A stretch of 64,000 bases of DNA. It comes from Cucumis sativus. Its lineage: Eukaryota > Streptophyta > Magnoliopsida > Cucurbitales > Cucurbitaceae. The notes under the pieces are model-generated. The model ran no database searches. It was not told the origin of the DNA and saw only the letters and a list, made by a program, of their open reading frames with translations. This document shows, one piece after another, positions 24,607 through 35,560 of the stretch; within the stretch, counting starts at the first letter, position 1, and each line of letters opens with the position of its first letter. The translations under genes were made by a program, and so were the position numbers. The stretch is from NCBI RefSeq assembly GCF_000004075.3, contig NC_026660.2:26539498-26603497 (forward strand). Reading direction: 5' to 3'.

Positions 24607-26013
24607 TTAATGATCCTGCTCATCAACATTGTTTCTATGCTTCTTTAGATAGCTCAAAAACCCATCAATTAACTTCTCATCTCTTTCTTTGTTCACAAAC
24701 AAATCCTTCATCTCTCTTATTCTCTCTCTATAAACCTTACCTTCTTCCTCCACCATTACCAACTTCAATGATTCGGCCACTGAGTCCCTCGTAAACGAAC
24801 CATCCAATTCGCTCCTTGGAACGCAGTAACCCATCTTCTTCTCTTCCAACACTCTCGCAATGATTCCTTGGTCCGCCACAAAAGACAGTAACACCAACGC
24901 TCTTTCACTCTGAATCGCTTCCACAACAGAGCTCCAACCAGAGTGTGTCAAAAACCCACCCACCGACTCATGCCCCAATATCTTCAACTGCGGCGCCCAA
25001 GTGGTGCACACAACACCCCGCCCTTTGGTTCGTTCCTCAAATCCCTCGGGCAGCTCAATCGGTTCAGGGTCAGATAGTCCGAGCCGTGTCCTTAAAACCC
25101 AAAAAAACGAAAACCTCGATTGTTCCAACCCCAAAGCGATCTCTGTTAGTTCGTGTTGACTAGGTTTGGCCTCACTCCCGAATGCCACGTAGACCACAGA
25201 ACCTTTAGCTTGTTTGTCCAGCCACTCTTTAATGGACTGCCACGTTGGATTGTCCTCCTTCAGATCGTACTCCGACGTGGGTAGTTGACCAACTGGTAAA
25301 ACGGTTTTATGGTGTATATCTTCAAGCAGTTGAATCCACTCCGGTTCGAATTCAGGGAAGGCTCTCACAACCACTAAATCGCTGTAGTGAGCACTCATTT
25401 TAAAGCGATCTATATCGGTAACTCCGGTGGCATTACCTGCTACAAAGTCGAAAATCTTCTTAATTTCAAAGTGACGAAATGCTACGGTAGTGGGGAAAGG
25501 GATCCAGTCGGGAGGAACCGTAAAATCCTCCAGTTTCATGCGACTGTCCCCTGACATGGGACCGACGAATGCAAGAGATTGGAGAATAAAGATGCTGAAA
25601 AAAGCAGTCTTAATCCGGAGATTGGGTCCGATCTCTTGACCAACCCAATAGGGAGCAAAGTCGTACAAGATCCAATCTGCATCGGAAGTTTGAAGAAAGT
25701 CAGAGAGGGGTTGTTTGAGGGCGTCGAAGGCTTCTTTGAGAAACTGAACTTTGTCGTAAGGGAGATCGGATGTGGCCTCTGCGTCGGGAGGCAGAGTATG
25801 GAGTTGAGGCAGAGGAATTTTGACGAAGCTGAGAAAAGGAGATAAATGAGGAGGGAGTTGTGTTGGGAGACGGTCGATGTTTTTGGGGGTGGAAACGAAG
25901 GAGACTCGGTGACCCTTTTGAGCAATGAGTTTGGAGAGCTCAAGATAAGGAATCATATGGCCGAAAGCTAGCCATGGGAACATTACTATATGGAGCTTCT
26001 TGTCGACGGCCAT
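24607..26013 (-). CDS. UGT91-family glycosyltransferase, copy A, 468 aa, intronless, intact
   Basis: GT1-fold UDP-sugar transferase. Family members add a second sugar (often rhamnose or glucose) to a glycoside such as a flavonoid, steroid or terpenoid; the substrate here cannot be read from sequence. The predicted catalytic pair is H19 (in WLAFGHMIP) and D118 (in WILYDFAPYW). The PSPG nucleotide-sugar box spans residues 339-382, starts WAPQLKILGHES and ends at Q382. Its usual HCGWNS core reads HSGWSS (357-362). There is no signal peptide or membrane segment, so the protein is probably cytosolic. Length is normal. It is nearly identical to the copy at 35.6 kb, including about 350 bases of 3' flank, so it is a young duplicate. 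Similarity to other copies upstream of the start ends only about 50 bases out, so the promoter differs from that of its relatives. Confidence 0.93.
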   Translation of the reverse strand: MAVDKKLHIVMFPWLAFGHMIPYLELSKLIAQKGHRVSFVSTPKNIDRLPTQLPPHLSPFLSFVKIPLPQLHTLPPDAEATSDLPYDKVQFLKEAFDALKQPLSDFLQTSDADWILYDFAPYWVGQEIGPNLRIKTAFFSIFILQSLAFVGPMSGDSRMKLEDFTVPPDWIPFPTTVAFRHFEIKKIFDFVAGNATGVTDIDRFKMSAHYSDLVVVRAFPEFEPEWIQLLEDIHHKTVLPVGQLPTSEYDLKEDNPTWQSIKEWLDKQAKGSVVYVAFGSEAKPSQHELTEIALGLEQSRFSFFWVLRTRLGLSDPEPIELPEGFEERTKGRGVVCTTWAPQLKILGHESVGGFLTHSGWSSVVEAIQSERALVLLSFVADQGIIARVLEEKKMGYCVPRSELDGSFTRDSVAESLKLVMVEEEGKVYRERIREMKDLFVNKERDEKLIDGFLSYLKKHRNNVDEQDH

Positions 26014-26443
26014 GGTAGTCTGTGAGGAGGGAGGTGGTTGCTTTGATGGTTGTGCAAAATGTAATAAAAGAATTCCTTTTGATGTTCGAAGTTTGAGATT
26101 TACATCTAATTTAATTTATCTAAGTTTCAAAGAACATTTTAGCTCATACATACAAAATCCTTATTCGTATCCTTATCTTTTTATATATTAAAAGTGGTTC
26201 ATGAAACAATTATTTTTGGACTATTCTAATTTGTCAAATTCTAATATTGTAAAAATTTTAATTATTATTTTTATTTATAATTATTCAATTAATATAAAAT
26301 ATAATTATTATTAACCAATTATAATATTGGAAAATTATACAGGGATAATTACTAAAATACCCATACGTCCATGTGTCAAGACCTTTTTTTAAAAAAAATT
26401 ATCTATATTTTCTTTCTTTCAAAATTATATATATATATAAAAT
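26014..26443. other. 5' flank of UGT copy A
   Basis: Up to about 26062 this matches the 5' flank of copy C. Beyond that point the match stops and AT-rich unique sequence follows. A TATATAA-like motif on the minus strand lies at about 26182-26188, roughly 170 bases from the start codon, farther than in the sister copies. Its use as a promoter is unproven. Confidence 0.5.
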
Positions 26444-27109
26444 AATATTGAATTGAGGAGCGTTTATCCATTATAAAGAAACATAATAAAACGATTAAAG
26501 AAAATATTAGTTTATTAAACTAATACATTTTTAATATAATAATAGTAGGGATAGATCATGATAAACTTTCAATCTCAAACGAGGGAGTAAATGAGTGAGA
26601 TGAACTCACTTAGTCTTACTAAATGAGTAACCTCGTTGTGTATATTTTTTTAAAATTTTCAACACTTGAATTTAACAAATGTATTGTTGTCTTCATTGAG
26701 ATCACTCTATAAAGTGTAACCGCAATCTATGATTATTGTCGTTGTAAAATTGAACATCACTAAAAGCAAAAACAAAAAAGAACAATAAAATCAAATTAAT
26801 AAATTACACATACTCAAATTTAATTCTAACTTACAATGTTGTGAAATTAATAGTGAGAATCAAAATAGACAAAACTCTATAATTTTCTTTACACTAAAGT
26901 TTGGAATTTGTATATATTTATTGATTATTAATAGAGTAGAAGAGTGAGAAACAAGTATGTTATTGAGATAACATTTTAAGTAACTTAATTTATTAAATTA
27001 TAAGCACTGGCTTTTAACACCTCTAAAAGTTCTTCATTTTTTGTTTTATATCTTTCAACTTCTTTTAAAATTTCAATTGTTTTGAAAAAGTTTCAAATCT
27101 TCTATTAAA

Positions 27110-27412
27110 ATGTTAATCATCAAACTTGCAAATTTATCACAATGTATTAATAACCATATAATAGTTTAAATAAAATTAAATAAACAATCGTAAATCTAAA
27201 ATTTGACTAAGACATGGTTTTTTATTAAAAGAAAATCAATGATTGACCTAATACAAATGCATTTTTACCATCAAATCTACAAACTGACCCGAAAGTATTA
27301 GTAACAATAATTTAAATAAAAATTAAATAAATTATGATAAATCTAAAACTCACCTAACACGTGGTTTTTTTTTTTTTTTTTATAGAAAAAATAAAGGATT
27401 GACATATATACT
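27110..27412. repeat. Direct tandem pair inside the left foldback arm
   Basis: Two diverged units of about 146 bases (27110-27255 and 27256-27412) each run through a ..CATCAAA-CT-..-CAAA-.. start, a TTTAAATAAA-ATTAAATAAA core, TAAATCTAAAA and an ending of GATTGAC. The same pair is present in inverted form in the right arm near 28.03-28.28 kb, so the duplication predates the inverted arrangement. Confidence 0.6.
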
Positions 27413-28460
27413 ACAAATGAATCAACTTAGGATAGAAATGAAAAATTGATTTGCTTACCAAATGTATATCACTATTTATAAAAAATGCAAAATTTGTTAC
27501 TTTTTTTTTGGTATGGTTGATGGAATTTGAAATGAGTAATAAACAATATTTATCAAAATTTAAATATTCGTAATAATAACTTATATCAATTTTTTTTTAA
27601 TAAAAAATGATAGATACTAATTACCTACCTTAAAACATTTTAAGATGGTAAGAAGATAAAAATAAGATTGTTACTTTCTCGAGAAATAAGACTCTAATCA
27701 TGTATCGCTGATACTAATGTACTACAGATTAAATTTTTGAACTAATTCGTACAACTTGAAAAAGTTCATTAGTTTATTGCGATTAATTATTTTTTAAAAA
27801 AAAAGCTAAATACATTATAAGAAATAATCTATGTACACTTAATTCAAAACACACGTTACTATATATAATTATATAAAAAAGAACTCATAATTCTTGGACT
27901 TAGATTTCATAATTGATATTGTTTCAATTTTGTACCATTTGCATATGTTGTTCAAGTCTTCTTTTAAATTTTAAAGTATTAACCTATCACAAATGCAACA
28001 CAAAAGTATATATCTATATAAATGAAGTAATAGACAAAACAAAACATAGTGTCAGATGAATTTTAGATTTAATATTTTATTTAAATTATTGTTACTAATA
28101 CATCGTGGCAAGTTTGTAGATTTGATGCTGAACGTAATTTTGTATTATGTCAATCATTGATTTTTTTTAATAAAAAAGTCAGGTAAACAAATGTTAGATT
28201 TACGATAGTTTATTTAAAACTATTACGTGGTTACTATTGCATTGTGATAAATTTGCAAGTTTGATGATTAACATTTTAATACATTTTCAAAATATTTGGA
28301 ATTTCAAAGAAAGTTGAAAGATATAAAAAAAAATGAAGAAGTTTTAGAGGTGTTGAAAGTAATTATAATTAAAATCACAACCATACATTTCATATTTATT
28401 CATTGTTATAATTTAATAAATTAAGTTACGTAAAATGTTATCACAATATAATACTTTTTA

Positions 28461-28795
28461 TATATACAAAATCCAAACTTTAGTTTAAAAAACTTATACA
28501 TTTCTGTTCATTTTGATGTTCAATCCTTGTTGATTTTACAAAATTGTAAGTTAAACTTTGTGCGATTTATTAATTTAATTTTATAGAGTTTTTCTTAACT
28601 CTTTTACTCTATTCATAATTAATACTTATATACAAAATCCACACATTAGTTCAAAAAACTTACAGATTTTTATCAGTTTTGTTGCTAACTATTGATTTCA
28701 CAACATTGTAAGTTAGACTTAAATTTGAGTTTGTGCGATTTATTGATTTAATTTTATTGATTTTTGTAGTTTTCAATGCTGCTCAATTTTACAAT
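28461..28795. repeat. Tandem duplication of about 167 bases in the right foldback arm
   Basis: Two units start with TATATACAAAATCCA at 28461 and 28628 and share the downstream TGCGATTTATT-ATTTAATTTTAT block. The left arm has only one equivalent, which explains why the right arm is longer. Confidence 0.6.
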
Positions 28796-29141
28796 GACTA
28801 TTAACAAAGGCTCAAAGGCAAACAATATTATATATTGAATTTTATCTTTCTACCGAGACAATAATAGGTTGCAGTTGCACTTTATAGAGTTGATCTCAAT
28901 AGAAACAATAAAACATTTGTTAAATTTAAATGTTGAAAATTTAATCAAAAAAAAAATGTATATAACGAGGTTACTCATTTAGTAAGACAAAGTGTGTTCA
29001 TCTCAATCATTCACTCGCTTATTTGAGATTGAAACTTTATTCTTTATCCCTATGGTTAGAATATTAAAAATGTACTAGTTCAATAAACTAATATTTTGTT
29101 TTTTTTTTTTTAAATTCTTGAACGTTAGTCAATTCAATATT

Positions 29142-30270
29142 GTTCTGTTCGTATTAATAATATTTGATGACATGTAAAATGATTGTTAATTAAAATTCCC
29201 ACGATGAACACAACTCCGTAGAATGTTAAGGCCGTGCTTCCGCTCATTTCATCTTACAAAGTATTGTTTTGACAATCTTACAAAGTATTATTTATTTTGT
29301 CAAAACAATGAGATTTTGAAATCATCCTCAAACTTCAAAGTAAAATTGAAACTTGGAGACAAAAAACTTCGTGATATGTTTGGTGAAATCTATCTCTCAT
29401 CCATTACTTGAAATCATGTGGTGTTTGTTAATTTGGAATCGCATAAAAGAAAAACTATTACATATTTATTATATTCTTTTCATCGATAATACATGAAAAA
29501 TAAGTAAGATGATCAATAATATCCTCAAGTTATAGCAAAAGTAATTAAGTGATAGAATAAGTAAAGAAACAAAAAGTACAAATAACACATAAGACTTTGT
29601 ATCGAGTTTGACGAATATCTCTTATGTTTGGGGAGCTTCTTTGCTCAGATAAGAATTATTATTAAGATTCAAATAAGTAATCAACAACACTTACGTTATA
29701 ATAGAAATTTAATCAAAGACAGACTTCCCTAAATTTATTGTCAACATGTGCAACATAAATACTTGCAGTACTTCAGTAATCCATCTTTATAAATAAGACA
29801 ATTCAACAACTTTCCCGATGATAATTTTTCACTTTAGTAATCAATTTTCATTAAATAAGGCAATTTGACTACCTTCCCCAATAATAATTATTCAAAAGAG
29901 AACTACTCCAAAATCAATTTTTCATCAATGTGCACACCGAACTAAGCTAATAACTTAGGTATTTAAAGATCACGATAATATATATTCTCTCATTTATTTA
30001 TGCAAAGATATAGACAAAAGATTCCTATTAAAAATCGTTTATCTTTAAATAGTATTTTTCATTTAAATAACCATATTATTAATAATAATAAAAAATAAAC
30101 TTATTATTTCGTTACAAAAATATCTAACAAACTCCACTTGTTGTCCAAAACAAAATAACTTCTTTTTTAATAGAAAGTCAAGTAACCTGCATTCCTTACT
30201 TGTGAGAAGCTTCACAAATCTTGTAAGTTGTCATTTAACAAAATACTCTAACTTTAGTTTTATTAAATAC

Positions 30271-30312
<42 letters not shown>

Positions 30313-31248
30313 TTAACTTGATTTTCTAACTCCAACCCTAAACCCAATCCAACTAGAAAAACCAAATTTTTTTTATCCGACCTACCCACATTTTAAACTA
30401 ACTCAATTCAACCGATATAAAAAGAATATGATAAAAACGTTCTAGAATCAACGTTAAAAGCTCACGGATATATTAGACAAAATTGAATATAAGTTTTCTT
30501 ATTTGTTTAAAAATATATTGATACATTTGTAACTTAAAAAGTTGGACACGAACTTCTAAAGTTTGGGAACTAAAGATGTAACTTAATCTAATATGTATTT
30601 GTGCCATTTTCTAGCATAATATAGGAAAAGCCGCCCCCAGTAAAGAGTTAATAGACTAAGAGATCAAAACAATTACGAAACACACTTAAAAGGAAAGTAT
30701 ATACAACATAAGAAAAAAAAAAATCAAGGAAGCTAGATAGCTACCATGAATTCTTTCAAAAAAAAATTCCAACGCCAATAATTCAAATTATAAAAGAAAA
30801 CACCAAGCTACACAACTTGACTAACCTAACAAGTTGAGATGCAAAATGTACGTTGAATCCAAACATGATTAATGAAATTCTATTTCAGTATGTAAATAGG
30901 TTATTGTTACTCTCCAACCTTACACCTCATTCAAAGCCTAATACAATAGGTAAAGAGGTTGTAACTCTCCAACCTTACAACCTTACACTTCATTCAATGC
31001 TGCTCTATACTAAAATTACAAATCCAACCAAACTAAGTAACTTGGGTGCATCATCTTGTGTTAGAACATAAATTTCAAACGACCAGAGGGTGGATGCAGC
31101 CTACCTAAACTTAAAAGTATTGTATATTATCTATGAGGAAACATACTTAGATGCACGTGCCTACTAACATATTCAATGCAGAGAATATGAAACCAAAGAA
31201 TCAAGACTGTGCTTGCATTCCCATAGCAACGCATCCCCATCAACATTT
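29142..31248. other. Intergenic region downstream of UGT copy B
   Basis: No gene recognised. Parts of it (about 29.19-29.42 kb and 30.56-31.25 kb) are repeated at about 38.61-38.77 and 39.69-40.05 kb, marking it as part of an older segmental duplication. An (AT)n microsatellite occurs near 30.27-30.31 kb. Confidence 0.55.
30272..30311. repeat. (AT)n microsatellite
   Basis: An uninterrupted dinucleotide run of about 19 units inside AT-rich intergenic DNA. It is likely to vary in length between individuals. Confidence 0.9.
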
Positions 31249-32655
31249 TTAAAGTGCCTTGTCAACTTTTCTATGAGACTTCAAGTAGCTTAGAAATTGA
31301 TCTATTAACCTCTCGTCCCTTTCTTTGTTCACAAATATAGCCTTCAACTCTTTTATTTTCTCTCTATAAATCTTACCTTCATCCTCCACCATTACCAGTT
31401 TTAACGATTCCTCCACTGAATCTCTTGTAAACGAACCATCTAATAGATTCCTTGGGATACAGTAACCCACCTTCTTTTCTTCCAAAATTCTTGCAATGAT
31501 TCCTTGATCCACCAGAAAGGGCAAAAATATCATAGCTTTCTCACTCTGAATCGCTTCCACGGAAGAGCTCCAACCAGCGTGTGTCAAAAACCCACCCACA
31601 GACTCATGACCCAATATTTTCAATTGTGGCGCCCATGTATTCCACACGATGCCCCGTCCTTTGGTTCGTTCCTCGAACCCCTCGGGTAACTCAGTTACAT
31701 TTGAGTCGGACAATCCTGCCCGTGTCCTCAAAACCCAAAAGAATGGCAACTCCGATTTTTCCAACCCAAAAGCGATCTCTGTTAGTTCGTCCTGACTAGG
31801 TTTGGCCTCGCTTCCGAATGCCACGTAGACCACAGATGCTACAGGTTGTTTGTCGAGCCATTCTTTAATCGACTGCCACGCTTGATTGTCGTCCCCACAG
31901 TCGTACTCCGACGTCGGAAGTTGACCAATTGGAAATACAGTCTTACCGTGTAAATCTCCAACAAGTTGAATCCACTCCTGTCCGAACTCAGGGCAAGCTT
32001 TCAAAACAATAAAATCGCTGTTGTGAGCACCCAACTTGATGCGGTCTAAGTCAGAAATCCCAGTGGATTTACCTGCTACAGCCTCGTCAAAAATTTTCTT
32101 CATTTCGTAGTGACGTAAAGCTACGGTGGAGGGAAAGGGGATCCAGTCGGGAGGAACAGTAAAATCCTCTACTTTCTTACGATGATCTCTTGGCGACATA
32201 GGACCGATAAATGCCAGAGTTTCGGGAATAAAGATACTGAAAAAAGCCGTTTTAATCCCGAGATTTGGTCCGATCTCTTGACCGATCCAATAAGGAAAGA
32301 AATCGTATAAAATACAATCTGCATCTGAAGTTCGAAGAAAGTCAGAGAGGGGTTGTTTGAGGGCGTCGAATGCCTCTTTAAGAAATGGAATTTTGTCATA
32401 AGGGAGATCAATGGTGGCCTCTGCATCTGGGGGAAAATTGTGGAGTTGAGGCATAGGAATTTTGATGAAGCTTAGAAAAGGAGATAAATGGGGAGGGAGT
32501 TGTGCGGGGAGACGGTCGATGTTTTTGGGAGTGGAAACAAAGGAGACACGGTGACCCTTTTGAGCAATGAGTTTGGAGAGCTCAAGAAAAGGGATCATAT
32601 GCCCAAAGGCGAACCATGGGAGCATTACAATGTGGAGCTTCTTGTCGTCGGCCAT
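31249..32655 (-). CDS. UGT91-family glycosyltransferase, copy B, 468 aa, intronless, intact
   Basis: Same family and layout as its neighbours: catalytic-type His in WFAFGHMIPFLELSKL, Asp in CILYDFFPYW, and a PSPG box starting WAPQLKILGHES. The box core reads HAGWSS in place of HCGWNS and the acceptor side ends LVDQ. It is the most divergent intact copy of the array (start MADDKKLHIVMLPWF, GISDLDRIKLGAHNS in the middle, end KSHRKVDKAL). Its 5' flank is unlike the other copies, so it probably has different regulation and may have another acceptor substrate. A relic of its 3' end and downstream flank lies near 39.7-40.1 kb. Confidence 0.93.
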   Translation of the reverse strand: MADDKKLHIVMLPWFAFGHMIPFLELSKLIAQKGHRVSFVSTPKNIDRLPAQLPPHLSPFLSFIKIPMPQLHNFPPDAEATIDLPYDKIPFLKEAFDALKQPLSDFLRTSDADCILYDFFPYWIGQEIGPNLGIKTAFFSIFIPETLAFIGPMSPRDHRKKVEDFTVPPDWIPFPSTVALRHYEMKKIFDEAVAGKSTGISDLDRIKLGAHNSDFIVLKACPEFGQEWIQLVGDLHGKTVFPIGQLPTSEYDCGDDNQAWQSIKEWLDKQPVASVVYVAFGSEAKPSQDELTEIAFGLEKSELPFFWVLRTRAGLSDSNVTELPEGFEERTKGRGIVWNTWAPQLKILGHESVGGFLTHAGWSSSVEAIQSEKAMIFLPFLVDQGIIARILEEKKVGYCIPRNLLDGSFTRDSVEESLKLVMVEDEGKIYREKIKELKAIFVNKERDERLIDQFLSYLKSHRKVDKAL

Positions 32656-33388
32656 GGAGGAAACGTTAAGAGTGTTGGGTGTAGACGGAAGTCAATGCTA
32701 AAAACTAAAAAGGATGCCTCTGGTGTTGGTGTGTGATCAGGATTCAGTGTAGGGTTCTTATCCAAATTTGGATGAAAGAAAAACAATAATGGGAAGAGTA
32801 TGGACAACAGCAGTCCATGTCAACTCAATCATACAAAACTATAATTAAATATCTATCTTTTATTTTTAAAAAGATTTAATAACACTATTATAAATAACTT
32901 TGAAAAGTAGCTTTTTTTTTATCCCCTCAGCATTCTTTTATTTTAAATAATAAAGAAAAACTGATGTTCTACTCAGCATTCTGTGTCAACGTCTTGAGAA
33001 TTTTTAGATTGCAAAAACCATCAATTTTATGTTTTAATTTTGGGAAATCGAAAAAAATATATATTAAACAGAAATATCTACTAAATACATTTTGTGCGTT
33101 TCTGTGAATAGTTTGTGAAATTTTTCTATTTAATTTTAGCTAAATTATAAAAAATATTATCAACTCTCTGGTTTAGGGTTAAAAAGGTATACCTAAATTT
33201 TTATAAAAGAAATCATTAAAAGTAGCAATTTTGATCAAATATTTACTATATATCAAAATTTTCCAGATTTTATCATTAACAAATTTTGGTATAGTTGGTA
33301 AAAAATTTAATTTATTTTGTTATTTTAAAAAATGTATAATTTTAAAAGTAAAAAAAAAATGTTCTTATTGCTTTATTTTAAAAAAGAA
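32656..33388. other. 5' flank of UGT copy B up to the duplication border
   Basis: AT-rich, without recognised genes. The right edge is the breakpoint of the segmental duplication that brought in the ALDH6 fragment at 33.39 kb. Any promoter of copy B lies here, but no clear TATA motif near the gene was picked out. Confidence 0.5.
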
Positions 33389-34235
33389 AATCTGCAGAAA
33401 CCGAAATGGAGCTTCCATATTCACAACTTCTGGCATTTAATTTATGCGAGGAAGTTTCGGAGTGAAGTGGAAACGGGAATGGATAGTGATCATATTTATT
33501 GGCTCTACAAATTTCAATACATTTAGATTCGTTTGTTGACGCCCAAGTAGATAGCTAAGTTGAGTGAAACCTTTGGACTTCGAACATTTTCATGGAAGTT
33601 CTAATCTGGGCCTATTTGTCACCAAAAACCACATACCTAGGCCTATTTTATTCTAAGAATGTTATCCCAAATAGAGATTCATATTTGTTGTTCGTTTCCT
33701 CTTCATTTTTATGTTTCTTCCTAAATCACTTTCAGGTTCGTATCAATGTTCCTGTTACACAGTTCCGTTGCCATCTTCCTTTAATGGTCTGAAGCCAACT
33801 TCTGCTGTTGATCAAGTTCTTTTTCAGTTCAACTTTTCATCCTCTTAATGCCTCCTTTCCGTCTTGCAATATTGTCCTTCATTTCTTTTTTCTCTCACTT
33901 TCTCCTCTCATCATCTGGTTTGTAATTTGAAAATAGGGTAGGTTTGGAGTTTTACACCCAATTGAAAAGAGTGGCTCATGTCAACAGTGGAAGAACTCAC
34001 CAAGTATTGGCGTCTCAATGGCGGTGCCTTCACCATCTGAGAGCATCATTGACATTGCCTGCATTGCAAAGAATGTAAGGATATTATTTTCGAAATAGAA
34101 CATTAGCATCTAGGAATAGGGGTAGGCAAATTCTCATAATTTTTTTCCTTTGTCAACACAACAAATTACTAACCATTTATTTTTTATTTCTCTTAGAACC
34201 ATTAGCTTGATTTTGTTCCTGTTTTTGTAGAACTG
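33389..34235 (+). pseudogene. Fragment of the FAR1-ALDH6 fusion gene (last three exons)
   Basis: A partial copy of 21.69-23.6 kb: exon 17 (from TCTGCAGAAACCGAAATGG), intron, exon 18 and the first and last parts of exon 19. Similarity starts within a few bases of the exon 17 acceptor. A 5-base insertion disrupts exon 17 (GCATTTAATTTATGCG against GCATTTATGCG), and the exon 17 donor reads GGATAG where the parent has GGTTAG. The repeat-coding part of exon 19 is absent: CCATCTGAGAG joins directly to CATCATTGACATTGCC, a loss equal to parent positions 22363-23393 (1031 bases) at a GAG microhomology. No upstream exons are present, so it is non-functional as an ALDH. Confidence 0.9.
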
Positions 34236-35560
34236 AAGAGTTGTTCAGCAGCAATTGCTTCTCAGACTATATTGGATTAGCTGTATTTATTTTCAAAAAA
34301 TCGATATGGGTGAAGTTTTGAACATGGGTAATTCCAAGAATGCAAAAGTTTTTCCTCCTTAATTTGGGTTGGTATGGTTTGAGACTTCTTAATTTAGTAC
34401 GCAATATAAAATCTTAAATTTTTTATTTACTATTAGTTTATGTTAAGATTTTTTAAATAAATTTAGGTTTCAGAGCCTTCTTTTCTACTGAGTTTGAAAA
34501 AAAAATTTACATGCATAATGTATCTTTATTTGAACGAAAGTTATCATTATTATTCTATCAATTTTTAAAAAAATTACTTTAAACAAAAAAAAAAAGCGAA
34601 TTTGATAAAATAATATGTATGTGGTATTGATCAATAAGTCTACTACTTAAATTTCCACTATATTATACTAAAAAGAAGGAAAAAAAGGAAAAAAAAAAGG
34701 AAAAAAGATTTAACTAAATTTAGACTTTTTAAAAGTAGAGTATCATGAACCTTATGAATTAAAAATGAATTAAAAATGAGTGGTTGTCCTTATGAATGCA
34801 AAAAAATTAAAAACTAGTAAAATATGAAGTATGCGTCCATTAATTTTATTTAAAACCAAAACTATTGCCAAACTTTATGTTTTAAAAAAAATTATATGTT
34901 CTTTTTATATTCTCTTAACGATAAGTGGACACAGAATTAAACTTTTGATCTTTAGAGAAGAATATTAAGTTATTTTTAATTGTGCTTACTTTGTTTTGAT
35001 ATCAAACAATTATTTCTAACACCTCGACCAGTTTATGTTATTTGGCTTCATCAGATTTTCTATTTATACAAGGAAAAAAATGATGTACCCTTTAGCAATT
35101 CATAATAGGAAAATCAAAATATGCAGGGTTGATTATGACAATGTTAACTAATGTTGCATCTTTTATTGTTGTATCAAACTTCAAACAAGTTTTGAAGTTT
35201 AAATGAAAGAGCAATGATCATGTATTATTAAAAAAGAACAGTCAGATTTTTATATCAAACTTCAATCACATGTGTTCTTCACTTCTCTCAAAATAATAAT
35301 AATAATAACAGCAACTTTTTATTTTTAAAAAAAAAGTGCCACGTGTGGCAGCATTTTTTAACTCACACTTTAGCAACTTTTCTCTAAATGAAAATATGAA
35401 AACTGCGTCTCAACTTACACTTTCTTTTTCTTTTTATTTTTCCTACTACACACATTAAAAGACAAATCCATGTGACTCAAAATATAAACAATCAATTTTA
35501 TTACACAATCAATAAGATTGATTGTATTACACACTCTAATGTTCTGAAATTCATAGTTAA
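34236..35560. other. Duplicated intergenic region between the ALDH6 fragment and UGT copy C
   Basis: It matches 23.6-24.6 kb closely, increasingly so toward the UGT. It keeps about 193 bases (34236-34428) that the parent region lacks; these may be original ALDH6 3' UTR. Purine-rich A/G stretches occur near 34.67-34.71 kb. No gene is seen. Confidence 0.6.

Larger units (their letters stand above)
26444..29141. mobile_element. 2.7-kb foldback inverted-repeat element, non-coding
   Basis: Two long imperfect inverted arms meet around a central loop (about 27.42-28.02 kb). The outer tips are AATATTGAATTGA at 26444 and its reverse complement ending at 29141. Further pairs include the block around ACGAGGTTACTCATTTAGTAA (26.62 against 28.96 kb) and ACACCTCTAAAAG (27.02 against 28.34 kb), and matching continues to about 27.40 and 28.03 kb. 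There is no transposase-like open frame. The arrangement resembles a non-autonomous long-TIR or foldback DNA transposon. No clear target-site duplication was found, so the class is undetermined; an inverted duplication of local DNA is the alternative. Confidence 0.7.

Noticed and set aside
30272-30311. AT dinucleotide run considered as an origin or regulatory element
   Set aside because: A simple microsatellite explains it; no accompanying signals.
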